Positions 49,934 through 63,300 of a stretch of DNA of 64,000 nt are shown piece by piece. Below the pieces are notes generated by a model, which did no database searches, was not told the DNA's origin, and saw only the letters and a list, made by a program, of their open reading frames with translations. Both the position numbers and the translations under genes were made by a program. Each line of letters starts with the position of its first letter. Position 1 is the stretch's first letter. Source of the stretch: Phoenix dactylifera (taxonomy: Eukaryota; Streptophyta; Magnoliopsida; Arecales; Arecaceae); contig NC_052404.1 of NCBI RefSeq assembly GCF_009389715.1, positions 11,106,480-11,170,479 on the forward strand, read 5' to 3'.

Positions 49934-51267
49934 TAGGACAGAGAAGGGGAAGTGACCAGGAAACAAGGGGAGAAGGAAAGACGGTAAGCCTCTATCAACT
50001 CTCTTCCTGTCCAGCCACTCTTTTTCTTGGAAGGAATTAGGAGGTTTCATTTTTCGTTAGCATTTCGATCTACAATTATGTTGGTAGTTGCTTCTTCTTG
50101 GTGATTTTGTTGCTGAGAAATGTGAAATACAATACGCAATGCTGTTTTTGACAAAAAAAATCGATTTTTACGGTGGAGGTTTTTTTTTTGATAAATTGGA
50201 TGAATTTAGATTAATCATGCAGAAATACATCTGTAGTAGTCAAAAAATAAAATGTCATAAAATTGAACAGAAAGATTAATCAAGGAATTCAATAATATAA
50301 TTCCAGTCTAGTTGGCTACGTACGATGCCATTCTGTCGATAGAATCGTTAGCTTCTCTTTAAACATGCAAAATCTCAATAGATTGTAATGATAGAAGAAT
50401 TCTCTAGCAGTCATATAAAAATGGATGTAGCCCACCCTCTCAAGCAAGAATCGAATCGAAAAGCCACCAAGTGATCCTCTAAAAGAATCTGTAAAGTTCT
50501 TGGCCTCTCGCATTGAATTGAGTTCCTTGTGAGGCATGGGGGATGAAGGGGCCAAATCCGGCGATGTGGAAAAGCGTGGCCTTCTGAACCCTACCCCGGA
50601 TTCTTCTCTGTTCTGGATTTCTTGGATTACGAAACCGAGGATTCTCCCAACGCATACGGAAAATGACAGCTTTCAATGACACCATTCATACTGTAGTTTT
50701 CTGAGAATTCTGATTGAACGATCCCAGAGATCTTTCCTTTCCTTGTCTTTGTCGCATGGTGGGGCTCTCTATCTTGTTCCTCCATCACAGTCTTTCTCTT
50801 TCACTTGTACTGCTACCTTGGGGAGGGATGTTATCTTCGGTACAAGAGAAGACAGAAGTTCAAAGCTTCTTTCCCTTCTTCTTCTCCTTGCAGTTTCCAT
50901 TAACCTGAGATTGGTCCCAAAAACTTTGAAGCTTAATATTTTAGTATTACGTTCTCCCTTTTGTCTTCTCCTTCCTTGGTTGGCTTGCACCAGCTCCAGC
51001 CGAGAAAGCATTGAACGTCAAGAGAAAGAGGGTATTTAAACTTTTACTCCGCTTTATTTTTTGTTCAATTAGTCCCACAAAGCCGTCTGATTCCTCATCC
51101 TCTGTTCAAACAGTGAAATTAAAAAAAAAAAAAAAGACCCTTTTTCCTTCCTCCAGCTCTCGTTACCTTTTAATATTCTTTATTCCAACAGCGCGTCAAG
51201 CGGGAAATAAATCCAGCCTCCTCGCCTCTCCATCTCTAACCAGGGGTTCCTCTTTGCCGTCTATAAC
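49880..51267 (+). promoter_or_regulatory. Probable 5' leader exon and leader intron of the 5-phosphatase gene
   Basis: A C/T-rich then (GA)n-rich stretch (the GA array is about 49894-49930) ends at AAAGACG|GTAAGCC (49983/49984), a good splice donor. The following kilobase is intron-like, and AACAG or TTGCAG acceptors lie at 51190 and 50893. This is inference from composition and splice signals only. Confidence 0.4.
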
Positions 51268-52648
51268 ATGAGAACCGTGCCCGGTAGAATTCACGAGGTG
51301 AGATTTTTCCCACAAAACAAATTCTTTTTTAACAAAAAAAAAGCTTATTACTCGAATCATTTCCGGAATAAGCTTCTAAAATCGAGACTTTCTCGCAGTC
51401 TTCGTCTTGGCCGAAGACGGTGGTGAGGAAATGGTTCAACCTAAAGAGCGGGGAGTTCCATTCCGACTGCAACAGTAAAGACTCCAACCACCTCCTCTAT
51501 CTTTGCATCGGTGATCCGTTACAAAAGACTCAATATTTCTTTCATTTCATCCGTTTTTATCGGTCCTTTTCTTTCTTTCTGATATAAAAGGGGAGATATT
51601 GGGAAGAGGGAGACAGGAAAGAAGAAGGAAGAGCTGTTCGGACAAGGACGACAGCCTTCGTATGAGAAGGAATCCGTCAGGCAAGTACTCTCCACAACTG
51701 CTCTCTCTCTCCCATCACTCTGCTCCCCTGTTCGTTCGTATTTCTCCAGTAATTTTCTCTAGTTCTAAACAAAACGAAGTTTTCTCCTCGTTCTTCTTCT
51801 TTACAGGTACGTGGTTGGTGGAGAGCTCCGAAAACCTTGAACCGCCCCGATTCAGAACCGTCAAGCCAGCAAGCCCTTTCTCTCCTGATACAAACCTCAG
51901 GTGACGCGCGAAACCTTTCACCTTGTTCTTTTTTGGGGCCAGAGCTTGGGATTCAATGCTTCCAATAAGAATATTTTGGAATTTGCTGCCGATTATCTTT
52001 GTTTAATCTTCATGAAATTAGCAGAGGTTGGTCCTTTTGGAGTTGTCGTTTAATATTTCTGGGGGTTGTTGTGGTTTAATGATGGGAGTAGGATGTTCGT
52101 GGGGACGTGGAACGTGGGAGGGAGAGCGCCCCACGGGGGTCTAAACTTGAGAGATTGGCTTATGAGCACGCCTTCCGCCGCCGACATCTACGTCCTTGGG
52201 TATGTTCTGCTCTTTTTCGTTGGCTTAGCTCTATTTTTTTTTCATTTTTTGGCTGTCACTAATCATGATTATTCCCTTGCGGCCTCAGCCTTTTTCAGTT
52301 TAAGAGAGGCATCTTTTTTATGTAATGGTTGGAACACCTAACAATCCTCCACCCAACACGTAACAAATAGACCAAAGGGCAACGATGTGACTGCCACGGA
52401 AGCAACTCTCTGATTGTCTTTTTTTGACTAATGTTAGCCGATTTATGTATTATTATTGGGTTATTTTTTGCAATGGACGAATTCGTGTTCAAAATCTACA
52501 AGATATTTTATATTTCTAACTTTTAGTACTTTTTCCAGCCTAATTATACGCATCTAATGATAATATTCAAACTTTTTAAAAAATCATCGTTCATAAAGTA
52601 GTAAAAATTAGATTCTTTTGAAAGATTTATGAATACAGTGGACATGCA

Positions 52649-52679
<31 letters not shown>

Positions 52680-55600
52680 TATATATATATAATGGATTAT
52701 TCCATTATAATTGACCTCCACCGTAGTCATTATTGACCATTGTAATGCTATAATAACTTTTACTTATCTAAAACATAATTTTAAGTAAATTATAATTTTT
52801 TTAAAAGTTTACGTTTATTGCACTTATATCTAATAATTTGTGAAATATATATTTAGACCCACTTAAATCAACAGCGTTAGTGAATCTATGCTTATCTTCT
52901 AAGGTTTAAGGTTTATTTTTATCCAAATGAATCTATGCTTATCCTCTAAGGTTTATTTTTATCCAACACTTTAACCCATAACTTAATAGAATGTTCATTT
53001 AATCATTAACTTAAATGGAACTTAAATGTCACATCGGAAAAATTTAGAAAATGACTAAACTAATCTTAAGTAATATAACATCTACTCAAGAAAAAGAATA
53101 GTTGTGAGGCGCTATAGGTCTGAAGCTTAATCTTGATAAAGTATCAGAAAAGAACTATGTGCCAAGAAAAAAGCAATTTAGATCTCTCAAATAAGTGGAT
53201 GCCTTTAAAATTTTGTACTGCAGAGAATTAATATCAAGAGTTTTGTTGCTTAAGCCAATCTCTTCATTATCCAAGTTAGGCCTTGAAACCACAACTGATG
53301 CACCCTCTAAAAAGAAAAGTTATCATATACATAATGATTTGGATCCTTTTAATAACATACTGCCGGAACTATCATAATTCTATATGTAGACATGCGAATT
53401 CTTATCAATAGCAACAATATTAAGAAATCATGTCTACAATATTGGATAAATAGAATTTAGAATCAGCAAATGATATACCATCATCTTCGATATTTGTGAC
53501 GTGGTGGGCGAGAAAGCTATAATAAAATCTGATCATGAAGGACGCTTATTGGCGAATGTTAGTTGGAAATTAAGGATGCTTATTGCAAAATGCCGATTAG
53601 AAAAAAAGCTTGTCTTCAGTCGCTCACTGGGTAGGAATGCTCATAGTGAGTGGTGAAATGAGAAAGAAATCTTAGCCGCTCATTTTCGAAGAGAAAAAAA
53701 CTCTTAAAGACAGAAGACTTAAAAAAATAAAGAAATCAGAAAAATGAAAGAAGAGTTATTTTTTTATAGAAGTAATTTGATTTTTTATAATATATTAAAA
53801 AATTTACTAACATTGTCAATTTTGTTGGGTGTAACGGTAAATTTTATAAAATATTGGATGTAAGCGTAATAAATGTAAATCTTAGGAGAGTTTTTATAAA
53901 ATTATTTCGGTCATTTGAATTTTTTTCTAATATGGCATTTGGGTCTCATTAAAATTTAATAGTTTGAGTAATACTCTGTTATGTTATGTGCTAAAATATT
54001 AAATAAGAATAAATTTAATATATATATATATATATATAATGTTATTAGATGTAAATGTAATTTAATTTCAGCCTCAAAGAAATTTTTATAGGTTACCTCT
54101 TAATAATGTTTTTAGCCGGTACGGAGAGAACCGGGGGACGGGACTGGCGACCACCCCTCGCCTCCGGGGGGAGGACCTTTTATAAAATGACCACTCTGCC
54201 CTCGTCATCCGTACGATATGAGGGAGAGCTCCGACTTGACCACTCTACTCTCTCCCAGGTTCCAGGAGATCGTCCCGTTGAACGCCGGCAACGTCTTGGG
54301 CGCGGAGGACGAGGGCCCCGCCTATAGGTGGCTCTCCCTCATTCGCCAAGCCATCAACCCTCCGAAGAAGGGCCCCTCCCTCGCCCGTAATCGCAGGACT
54401 GCCGCCGACCCCGAGCCGGCTCAGAAGCCGAGGGTCAGCTTCTCGGATCTACTGTCCATGGACAAGGAGGAGGAAGGAAGCGGATACGACGAGGGCCGCG
54501 AGACGTGCAATTACCCAAGCTCCGGCAGCGGCAAGGAATCGCTGGATTCTTCTCCGAGCGACTACCGCCTGGCGGCGAGCAAGCAGATGGTGGGGATCTT
54601 CCTGTGCGTGTGGGTCCGGGCGGGGCTCATGCCGCACGTGTCCAGCCTCAAAGTCTCCTGCGTGGGGAGGGGAATTATGGGCTACTTGGGAAATAAGGTC
54701 CCTAGAATTTTGTTATTATTATGTACTTTCTTTCTCCTCTCCCGTTCAATGGCATAGATATCTAATTTATGGAGGTTTTGCGATATATTTGGATCCAGGG
54801 ATCGATTTCGATCAGCATGACTCTTGAGAGGACCACGTTCTGTTTCGTGTGCACGCATCTTGCATCTGGAGAGAAGGACGGTGATGAGGTGCGAAGGAAC
54901 TCGGATGTCATGGAGATTCTCAAGAGGACTAGATTCCCGCAATCTAATAGATTTTTTGGTCCAGGTGCAGTGTCACCGGAATCCATCTTGGAACACGAGT
55001 AAGTGTCATTGGATGCTTGCTGCTGTTACATTTGCGTTGAAACTGCGCGAAGGAACATGATTCTGAACAGCAATTTTACAAAACCTGGTGCCAAATGGAC
55101 TTGAAGGAAAACGATATTCCTTGCTGCAAGAAATCTTGGATACTTTTGTACCTACTAAATGTTATATATGATTTGCAGCAAGATCGTATGGCTCGGAGAT
55201 CTTAATTATCGCCTGACAACGAGCTGCAGCGAGACCCATCGACTTTTGCAGAGGAACGAGTGGGAAGCGCTGCTAGAGAAAGATCAAGTGAGAGATGTCA
55301 TTTAATTTGTTGACGTGCATAATTATAATTAGTCGACTGACTGGCAATCAATACTTGCAGCTTGGAATTGAACAGAGAGCTGGTCGTGTATTTGCTGGAT
55401 GGGAGGAAGGGAGAATATTTTTCCCTCCCACTTACAAATATTTAGCTGATTCTGACATTTATGCCGTCAACCTCGCTAAATCTGGAGAGAAGAGACGCAC
55501 TCCGGCTTGGTAAAGACTTTCATCTCTCTCTCTCTCTCTCTCTCTCTCGTCTGGTTGTGCGGCTACTAATAATAGCCTATATATTCAGACCATGATAAAG

Positions 55601-56436
55601 ATGCTCAACATGAGCAGTTGACAAATTAGTCTGAACCGAATAATTTATAACCTAGCAATCCATCTGCTCAGAAGTCTGAACCACACAAGTTGTTAGCTGG
55701 CCAACTTTCCACGGTCCGGTTTGAGTGTCAACTCGTAGAAGTCAATATTCTCTGAAGTCTATTTGTAGAAGAAAGGATCAAGCAAATTTCTAAAATAGAA
55801 CAGGACCACAGCTGTTGAGTAGGCCTATTTATACTGTCAGTCTTGGGCAGATACAGTATCTTTTTAAGGAGACTTATGAGCAGAGAGACAGATATGGAAG
55901 CGTCTTAGTTCAGAACAACCCACAGTCATGCTCTATTTGTCATCCATAATCCAGGATCAAACCATAAACAATCACGATTAGACAGTCAGAAACACCTGTC
56001 TTGTTTTTTTTAATATGCACACACGCACACACACACATATATATATATATTCTTTTATCAAATCCAGAACGGGATCCTGAGTACGCTATCTAACGGGGTC
56101 GATGGTTGGGGATGGAAATCGGATGGCAGGTGCGACCGGATACTGTGGCGGGGGAAAGGGATGAAGCAGATGTGGTACGTGAGAGGGGAGTCCCGCTTCT
56201 CCGACCACAGGCCCGTCTACTCCCTCTTCTCCGTACAACTGGACCACCATGTGGAAGCAGCCGAACAAGGGCACCGCAAAGACGGGAGGGTGTATCGCGG
56301 CGGGAGCAACGACCAAATCAAGGGCCCCGCAAAGACCACCATGGCAGCCGCAGCGAATAATCCCGACACCAACGGCACAATCCGTCGTCGTCGTCATGGA
56401 GGAAGGTCGAGGCGGAGGAGCTGCTCCAGCTCCTAA
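51268..56436 (+). CDS. Type I inositol polyphosphate 5-phosphatase, 533 aa, ten coding exons
   Basis: The enzyme removes the 5-phosphate from inositol polyphosphates (and in some members PtdIns(4,5)P2), damping InsP3/calcium signalling. Exons: 51268-51297, 51399-51474, 51591-51680, 51807-51900, 52092-52199, 54259-54697, 54799-54998, 55179-55287, 55361-55509 and 56130-56436. Phases agree throughout, giving 1,602 nt with the stop. The plant N-terminal block [17 protein letters not shown] lies in exon 2. The catalytic domain starts at FVGTWNVGG (residues 99-107), then [16 protein letters not shown] (130-145), GNKGSIS, catalytic WLGDLNYRL (350-358), PAWCDRILW (430-438) and SDHRPV (456-461). All key residues are present. 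A variable insert rich in E, S and G sits between the second and third blocks, as is usual in plants. The tail is basic ([12 protein letters not shown]). Intron 3 needs a GC donor (TCAG|GCAAGT). Confidence 0.94.
52648..52692. repeat. Compound microsatellite (TC)n(AC)n(AT)n
   Basis: It lies in the 2.06 kb intron 5 of the 5-phosphatase gene. A second (TA)n array sits in the same intron at 54020-54038. Confidence 0.9.
55521..55548. repeat. (CT)n microsatellite
   Basis: It lies in intron 9 of the 5-phosphatase gene, just after the donor site. Confidence 0.9.
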
Positions 56437-57595
56437 GCAGGACACAAAGCTGTTTGGAAGCCTCAAGGTTCTGACCAGCGACCACCGACCGCCAACTCCA
56501 CATTCGTCACATTCACTTTAAAAATATCAAAGAAAGAGAGAGAGAGAGAGAGAGGAACGGCAGAAGAGGCGGAAGCAGGAGCAGAGGATAAGCGAAGACT
56601 GCTCCCAGAAAGCAAGGTTTAATTTCTCTCGTCTTCTCTTCCTTGTTGGTGGGTAACAGCAGCAGCCTTTGGTTTCTTCATGGTGGCGGTATTTAATTCG
56701 GTTGGTGGCGAAAGGAGCCTTCCGCGCGTGCTCGGAGTCGGAGGTCGGCGGTGTGAGAAATCGATGTTAAAAATGGTTTCGGGAGTCTAATTATTGCACC
56801 CGCCAACGGAGGCCGGAGGGCCGTGGTGATTGTAAAGCGAGGTGGAAGAGAAATGAGAGGGCTTACAAAATGGACTAATTGGTATTTTAGGTAGGGGAGC
56901 TGAATGAAGAGGAGCGGCGCGTGTTCTGTTCGTATCTTCATTTCTTTGATTTTTTTCTATTTGTTTTGGCTCTGCGCCTTGTTCTACTTTGAAGAGAATT
57001 TGGATGGTCAGCATCTTTTGAAAGCACCTGGCTTTTCAATAACAGGAAAGGATATAAGAGACGCACTGGATTTTTTTTTTATTATGGGAGGGGTGGAGGT
57101 GGGGCGTGAGGGAGTCAAATCCAGAACCCCTTTGCTTCCCTTTGCTTCATTCTTCGTGGTTGCGACTTGCGTGTTGCCTCCTTACGGGCCGGGCCAGGTT
57201 GTTTTGATAAATTTCAAGTGCGCTTGGATGATTTCGATATACCTATTTGAGCATAATACAAGTTAGTTTGAAACTTCTGAGAGTACCTGATGGCAACCAT
57301 GATAACAACTATACTCTGAACAAGGAAATTTATGACAAGTTGCTGATGACAACCATAATAGCAACTATACTCTAAACAAGAAAATTTAATTTCTTGTTGC
57401 ATTGTAAGTTTATATATTTTATAGTTATTTATTACTAAAAAACCAAATCAAAAACAAAAGAAGTAACCCTAAAGAAGAAAGCATTCGTCTCTGATATAAG
57501 CATGAAGATGTATGCCATAAAATCACAGTGCATAAGCAAAGTCTAACAGAAACAACAAATTGAAGCTTCAAAATAGAACGATGAAGAATAATTAC
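56437..57595. other. 3' flank of the 5-phosphatase; no further gene
   Basis: It contains a (GA)n array at 56536-56554. An imperfect direct repeat of about 56 bp (GATGGCAACCATGATAACAAC versus GATGACAACCATAATAGCAAC) spans 57289-57400. No protein-like frame is recognised. Confidence 0.5.
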
Positions 57596-58919
57596 CAGAT
57601 ACATTTTAGGTTGTGTGAAAGAGGGCTCATCAATCTCATTGTGCCCAAAATGTCGATAGCAGACTATATCAACCACCACATCAGAGTGGAATGTCTGGCG
57701 CCACTCTGCTGCAAGCTCACAAACATGGACCACAGCTTCCATGTCATCTCTATTTACATGAAAGATTGGAGCATTCAAGGCTTTAGCAACATCCATTACA
57801 GTGTTGTGAAGACCTCCCGGACCTTGGATCAGTTGTGAACGCAACTTGATTGTTAATCACAATGTGAATGGTTCCACCAGTTGTATAGTTTGGCAGGGCA
57901 CTCAGATGCAGAATCTCATAAACCACGCCCTGCCCTGCAAAGCTTCCATCACCTTGGATCAGAACTCCCATATTCTTTGTCCTTTCAGTATCATGAGAAT
58001 AGAATTGCTTTGCATGTGTGTTTCCAACCACAACAGGATCCACAGCTTCCAAAAGACTAGGATTCGCAACTATAGATTACAGATGAATTCTCTTCTCACC
58101 TCTAGTGGGCCTATCATAAGAAGTACCCAAATGATGTTTTACATCACCAGTTCCCGTATACAACTCATTCTCCTCTCAAACTGCGTGCTCTATCAGGGAA
58201 CACTTCACGGCGCTCCCTACTGTACTCTTTGGGTTTCACTGCCTCAATCTTGTCCCTCAACCAATTACACTTCTCGCTATCAGCGACGTGCATGTACTCG
58301 TACCGAGTGGTACCACAATAAGCCTGCTCAAGCCTGTTCAAAATCTTCCGAAGGGTCTGAAGAGGGCGATTCTCTGACAAGAAACCTGCCATCCTGCATA
58401 CCCCAAGGAAGAACTCCCTATCTAAATCTGCTTCAGTGAATCCATAGAAACCAAGGTACAGATCATCTGGAGTCTCACGCTCCTCTAAACCTAAAGGATC
58501 CAACTTGGCTCTCATGCGGCCATTGACCGGGTAGGCCCCGACGAGGAGCAGCAATCTCGCTCTCCTGGATGGCCTGGCCGGAGATTCCCGGAGAGGTGGC
58601 GGCTTGGCAGATAAAGTTATTATAGAAGTTGTCCCAGAATTCATCGAGGCTGCTGGGATCGGCTTCCCAAGCCCTCTGCAGCTCCTCCAAGCAGACGCTG
58701 CTCGTGCCATCGAGGAAGCTGTCGGTGAGCCTCGACAGCGGCACAGCGCGAGGAATCGAAGCGGCGGATTCGGCCTTGGATCTGCGGACCGTGGAGTGGA
58801 AGCCCCGGATGGGCTGCTGCGGGAGGACACGGGTTCTTGCAATGCGATGCGGTGCCTGAGCTAGATTTCTCCTAAAAGCGAATCTAACTATCCCCCAATG
58901 CTGCCCTGAACCATGCCAT
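57596..58919 (-). pseudogene. 2-oxoglutarate dehydrogenase E1 (OGDH) pseudogene, N-terminal part
   Basis: E1 of the mitochondrial 2-oxoglutarate dehydrogenase complex (TCA cycle, thiamine diphosphate-dependent). The minus-strand start is the ATG at 58917-58919 (MAWFRAALG). A presequence-like RRNLAQAP and IRGFHSTVRRSKAES follow, then [74 protein letters not shown] and [20 protein letters not shown]. It is dead: frameshifts near 58895, 58550 and 57805, an in-frame TAA near 58085 (after EKRIHL), and a gap of roughly 90-100 codons near 58165, where the strand jumps from EVFPDR to LYTGTGD. Homology stops at KMYL followed by GTAATT, which looks like a retained donor. It is therefore probably a segmental copy, not a processed one. 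The rest of the roughly 1,000-residue enzyme is missing. Confidence 0.93.
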
Positions 58920-59811
58920 CGTGATCGATCTCAACCCAAAATTGACTAAAAAAATCTTCAGGTTTCTTTCAGCGCTCTTCTTAATCGAAATCAAAGAGAT
59001 TTCTTACGTTGACGAATATGTCTACAAAGAGACTTTTTATTTTAGGTATGACCGCGGAGTCTGTTTGTTAACAAGCAAATCATTGAACCCTAAGCAGAAA
59101 TACAGCGAGTGCAAAGATGCCTGCTGCTGCAAAAACGTCGCAAGAGGGCATTTTTCAGGTAAACCACACGAAAGCATTTCTATCGACGTTCGGAACCTCA
59201 TCGTAGACTCCCGGCGTCCCATTTGAATCGTTTCTCTCCGTTCAGACGGAATCAAATGGCTAGAGAGTGGAATCAGATGCTACCGCCCCACATTTACGGG
59301 CTAATGTGCGTTTATTTTAGACTAGATCTCAGAAAATGTGCAATACATATGGTCCGTTCAGAAAGAAGCAGCATATGATGTCTTTAATTGCATGTGTGCT
59401 TCTGAATCTAGTACACTAGAACATGTTTCTTGCTCTTGTTGCTTCATGTGGTTCACTTTGATAGCAATAGCTTAAAGTACATTACTAACAAATCAGGCTC
59501 CCTAGGATAGCTAGCATACAAGATTCATGACAAAGTTGCTTGAAATTAACCAAGACTCAACATAGCTCAACTCTCCAAAGGACTGCATGACTAGAGTCGA
59601 TAGGAATCCCAGCAGCACTTTAGCCTTGAACCAATCCTGCTACAGCACTATGATGCACGTACTGCTCTAGAGGCCTTGATTTGGCACTCAAAATTTCTAC
59701 AAACTGAAAGCTGAAGATCTGTGCCAAGTTCAATCATAAAATAATATTTTAAATCCCAATACGTTGGGAGAGACAAGAATAGGGGCAAGACGACTCAGCC
59801 CGTCCATGCAG

Positions 59812-59848
<37 letters not shown>

Positions 59849-60300
59849 GGGGGGGGGGGGGGGGGTGGGGACGGGGGAAAAAAGAAAGGAACGAAGGAAA
59901 AAATGATCAAACGAAAGAAAGAAAAAGAAAATAAATAAAAGCAAGAGGAAGAAAAAAGAAAGAAAAAAAGAAAAGAAAAAGAAAAAGAAAAAGAAAAGAA
60001 AAGAAAGAAAGAATTTAAGCAAATTCTTCCCTTTTTTTAAAGACTAGCTGAAGATGGAAAATCAGTAATTTAAGCAACAGTGTTTTCCATGATTGCAAGA
60101 CAATGCATGTAATATCAACTTTCCACCGAGTAACACACTACAACTAATAGTTGAAAAGAATTGATAAGATTAATAAGACAGGCACCCCCACCATCCATCA
60201 TCATCTCTATTACAATCATTATGTATATCACAACCAAATTTGTTCCCACTAAAGTCAACAGTCCCAACCCCCTCTCCCAAAAAAGAAGCACGCTTATTTC
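58920..60300. other. Leader of the OGDH pseudogene and intergenic sequence
   Basis: 58920-59260 is probably the copied 5' leader (and leader intron) of the OGDH gene. The remainder has no gene. It includes the purine-rich tract and, just before 60301, the 3'UTR of the RABE gene. Confidence 0.45.
59811..60014 (+). repeat. Purine-rich tract: (GA)n, G19, then (GAAA)n
   Basis: About 200 bp almost wholly A and G on the plus strand: (GA)17, a run of 19 G at 59847-59865, then GAAA/GAAAA repeats. Such tracts can form triplex (H-DNA) or quadruplex structures. The poly-phenylalanine frame on the other strand is an artefact. Confidence 0.9.
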
Positions 60301-63300
60301 TCAGGAACCACAGCATGCCGGTCTTTCTGGAGCTTTAGCCTCACCAGCTGCCAGGTCTGGTTTGTTAATCTTAATTGTCCGATCCTGTGAACATTAATCA
60401 TTATGTTATGAACCTGCAAACAAATCGAAGAAAGCAATACTATTTTCATCTTGGAATAGGACTTCAACCTCAGGTTTGTTATCAGTTTCTGCAAGCCTCT
60501 GCTTGATATCTCTAGCTATGGAAAAGAATACCTGCTCCACATTTAGATTTGTCTTTGCACTCTGGAAACCAAGAAAGTCTGTCACGAAATAAGAAGGAAA
60601 CAAAAATCCAGCTTTTTCAAAATATGTAGAAAAGGAATTGCTAACACATACTGTTTCAAAAAATTTAATGCCATATTCATCAGCAAGTGCTTGTCCCCTG
60701 GAGGTAGGCACCGCCTGAGAAGGGTCAAATTTTTCATTATTCAAATATGGAGCTTAGCTTCAGGGGGAAAAAAATGAGTTGAGGGCACCAGAACATCTAA
60801 CACAACAACCTAACAGTGAGAAACCAACAGCGAGTTTATAGATGCCTTGCACAAAAGAAAAAAAATCATACGTTTAGCCTAGAGATGGTTTGTTGTGGGT
60901 CTTACTCGTTTGCTCTCATCCATGTCAGCCTTGTTGCCCACCAGAATTTTGTTTACATTATCAGAAGCATGCTGTTCAATGTTCCGAATCCAGTTTCTTA
61001 TGTCTGTGTATATTGCAGAAGCCAGAATCACAGGAATCAGAAAAAATACAGGATGAAAAATGCAATGCATCTATTAAGGCCAAGAACTGTAAGAGGTTGT
61101 TACTGTTAAAAGATGATTCGTCAGTAACATCATAAACAAGCAAAATACCCATGGCCCCACGATAGTAAGCTGCAGAGAGACAGAAACCAAAGGGATAAAA
61201 CTTACACCAACAAATCAGTAGAAAAGCAAGAAAAAGCAACTGAGCAAGGACAACCCAAGAAGATATTAACCCACCGGTTGTGATTGTTCGAAATCGTTCC
61301 TGCCCAGCTGTATCCCAGATTTGCAGTTTAATCCGTTTGCCATCCAGCTCAATGGTTCTTATCTTAAAATCAATGCTGCATTAAAGCAAACCTTGAGCTA
61401 AGGAATCCATAATATTATATTATATTATATTATATTATATTATATTATATATATATATATATATATTTCACAGCATAAAATTAGAAAACTGAAGCAAAAA
61501 ACATGTATATCAATTCCAAAATTCACCACAGCATCGTTAACTAAAAGAAAACCCACCCAATTGTAGTGATAAAACTGGTGGTGAAAGACCCATCTGAGAA
61601 ACGCAAAAGAAGGCAACTCTTACCAACACCTGCAACAGCAGACACCATGTTAAAATAATTCAAAACAGCAGCTTACCACAACAAAATAATGTGCAGCAGA
61701 TTGGCTCTTTTATGCACTAACTTTAATCTCATATCAAACAGAGAACAAGGGAGGGGCACGGTCGTAGGAACTGACAAGTTATCTTGTATATAACAAAGTG
61801 CCAGTAATTGCTGCCTTTCAGATGCCAACCTTAAAGATTTGCTAGAGAACTATCAAAAAGCAAAAGTCCAACCATATCGAAAAAATGAGGGATAACAGCT
61901 ATTATTTTTCTTTTTGCATATTTCTCCATCTAGGATAAGTCTAATGAGTGCAAACAGCAACAAAAAGCAGCAAGCATGTAAAGCAACAAGGAATAGTTCA
62001 TAACAAGCAATAATCTAGCATGTTCTCCATGTGGGGAAGAAGCTGGTGACAAGTGAAAGAGACTATCTCATTACTTGGCAGGAAGAAAAAACTACGTGTG
62101 TAATAAGCCAATGTTCACTCAGATACTTCCATTGGTGTGTTTTTTTTTTTTTTTTTTTTTTTTTGCATTTTCCCCATGGCAACTAAGATAAGTCTAATGA
62201 AGGGACAACAGCAACAAGCATTGATTTCCGAAAAAAGGAAGAAAGAAAGAAACAATTGCAAGTGGCATTAAGTAGAATCAAAAGTGAAAATGTTACTTAC
62301 TAAAGGTTTTATGAGGCAGTTGTATGTCAGAAAGAACAACCTTGTTTTTAGTTTGAAGTTTATTGGGTCATGCAAAAACCTTTCTATTTACTGAAGGTAG
62401 TATTGAAAGCCATCAGGAGGTCACTAATAATATCAAAAAATATATCAGGGTTATGCAATTATAAACTAGTTGTGAACGTGAAGGCAGAAAATAACCAGTA
62501 TTTGAGAATGCTCACATTGCATATTGAAATTTTAGTAATAAATTGGCATGACATGCAATTCTGGCATATGGAGTTTCAGGGACCAGAAGGGGATTGTGTG
62601 GCAACCATGGCTCTTAAATGGAGATATGGGAAAAGGTGGAGTCGTATGAATGAAGTGGAATGTAAGGAAATTGGAGTCCGAGCGATATAATAAACCACAA
62701 CAAGCTAGAACTTTTTCCCTAGAATCAAAGTATCACTTCCAAGTCCATAACAGAAATATTACGAGGACAGATAGTAGGTCCTACCATTGCAGAATAATCG
62801 AAGGAATAAGCAAAGAATGAGGTATTACATGCACAGAAAGTACTGTTGTGACACATTTTTCTAAAATGACTTCAAGTTTACCCAGTTTGCATGCATTAGC
62901 GTACCATCACAGGGCTTAATTTGTAATCAATTCGAGGAATTGCCAAATAGTGTTGCTACAAGACTAAACATAACCTTTAGAGGCTCTATTACCAACCAGA
63001 AGGAACCCTTCCAGAATTAGCATTGTCAACAACCGCAGTGAACCATGACAAAGTTAGACCATTGCACATTTACTGCTTTTTGGTCTAATCCCATCAATCC
63101 TGTCATGCAGCTCCCATGGCTTCTCAAAGCTTTTCGAAATTTTCATATACCACAGGTTCAAACTAAAACCTAGTTTCAAGTGAAACAATTGTATGGCCAC
63201 TACATGCTTCACATTTAACTCTCACATGGTAAAAAAATCTCTACTCCTTTCAAATTCATGTTTTTAAGACCCCACAATAAACCATTACTGAAAGCCTTAC

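Noticed and set aside
58165-58842. 225-codon frame as an intact gene
   Set aside because: It is part of the OGDH pseudogene; the start of this frame is out of register with the true N-terminus, and the enzyme is truncated.
59795-60022. Poly-Phe/Leu open frame on the minus strand
   Set aside because: Translation of a simple purine repeat.
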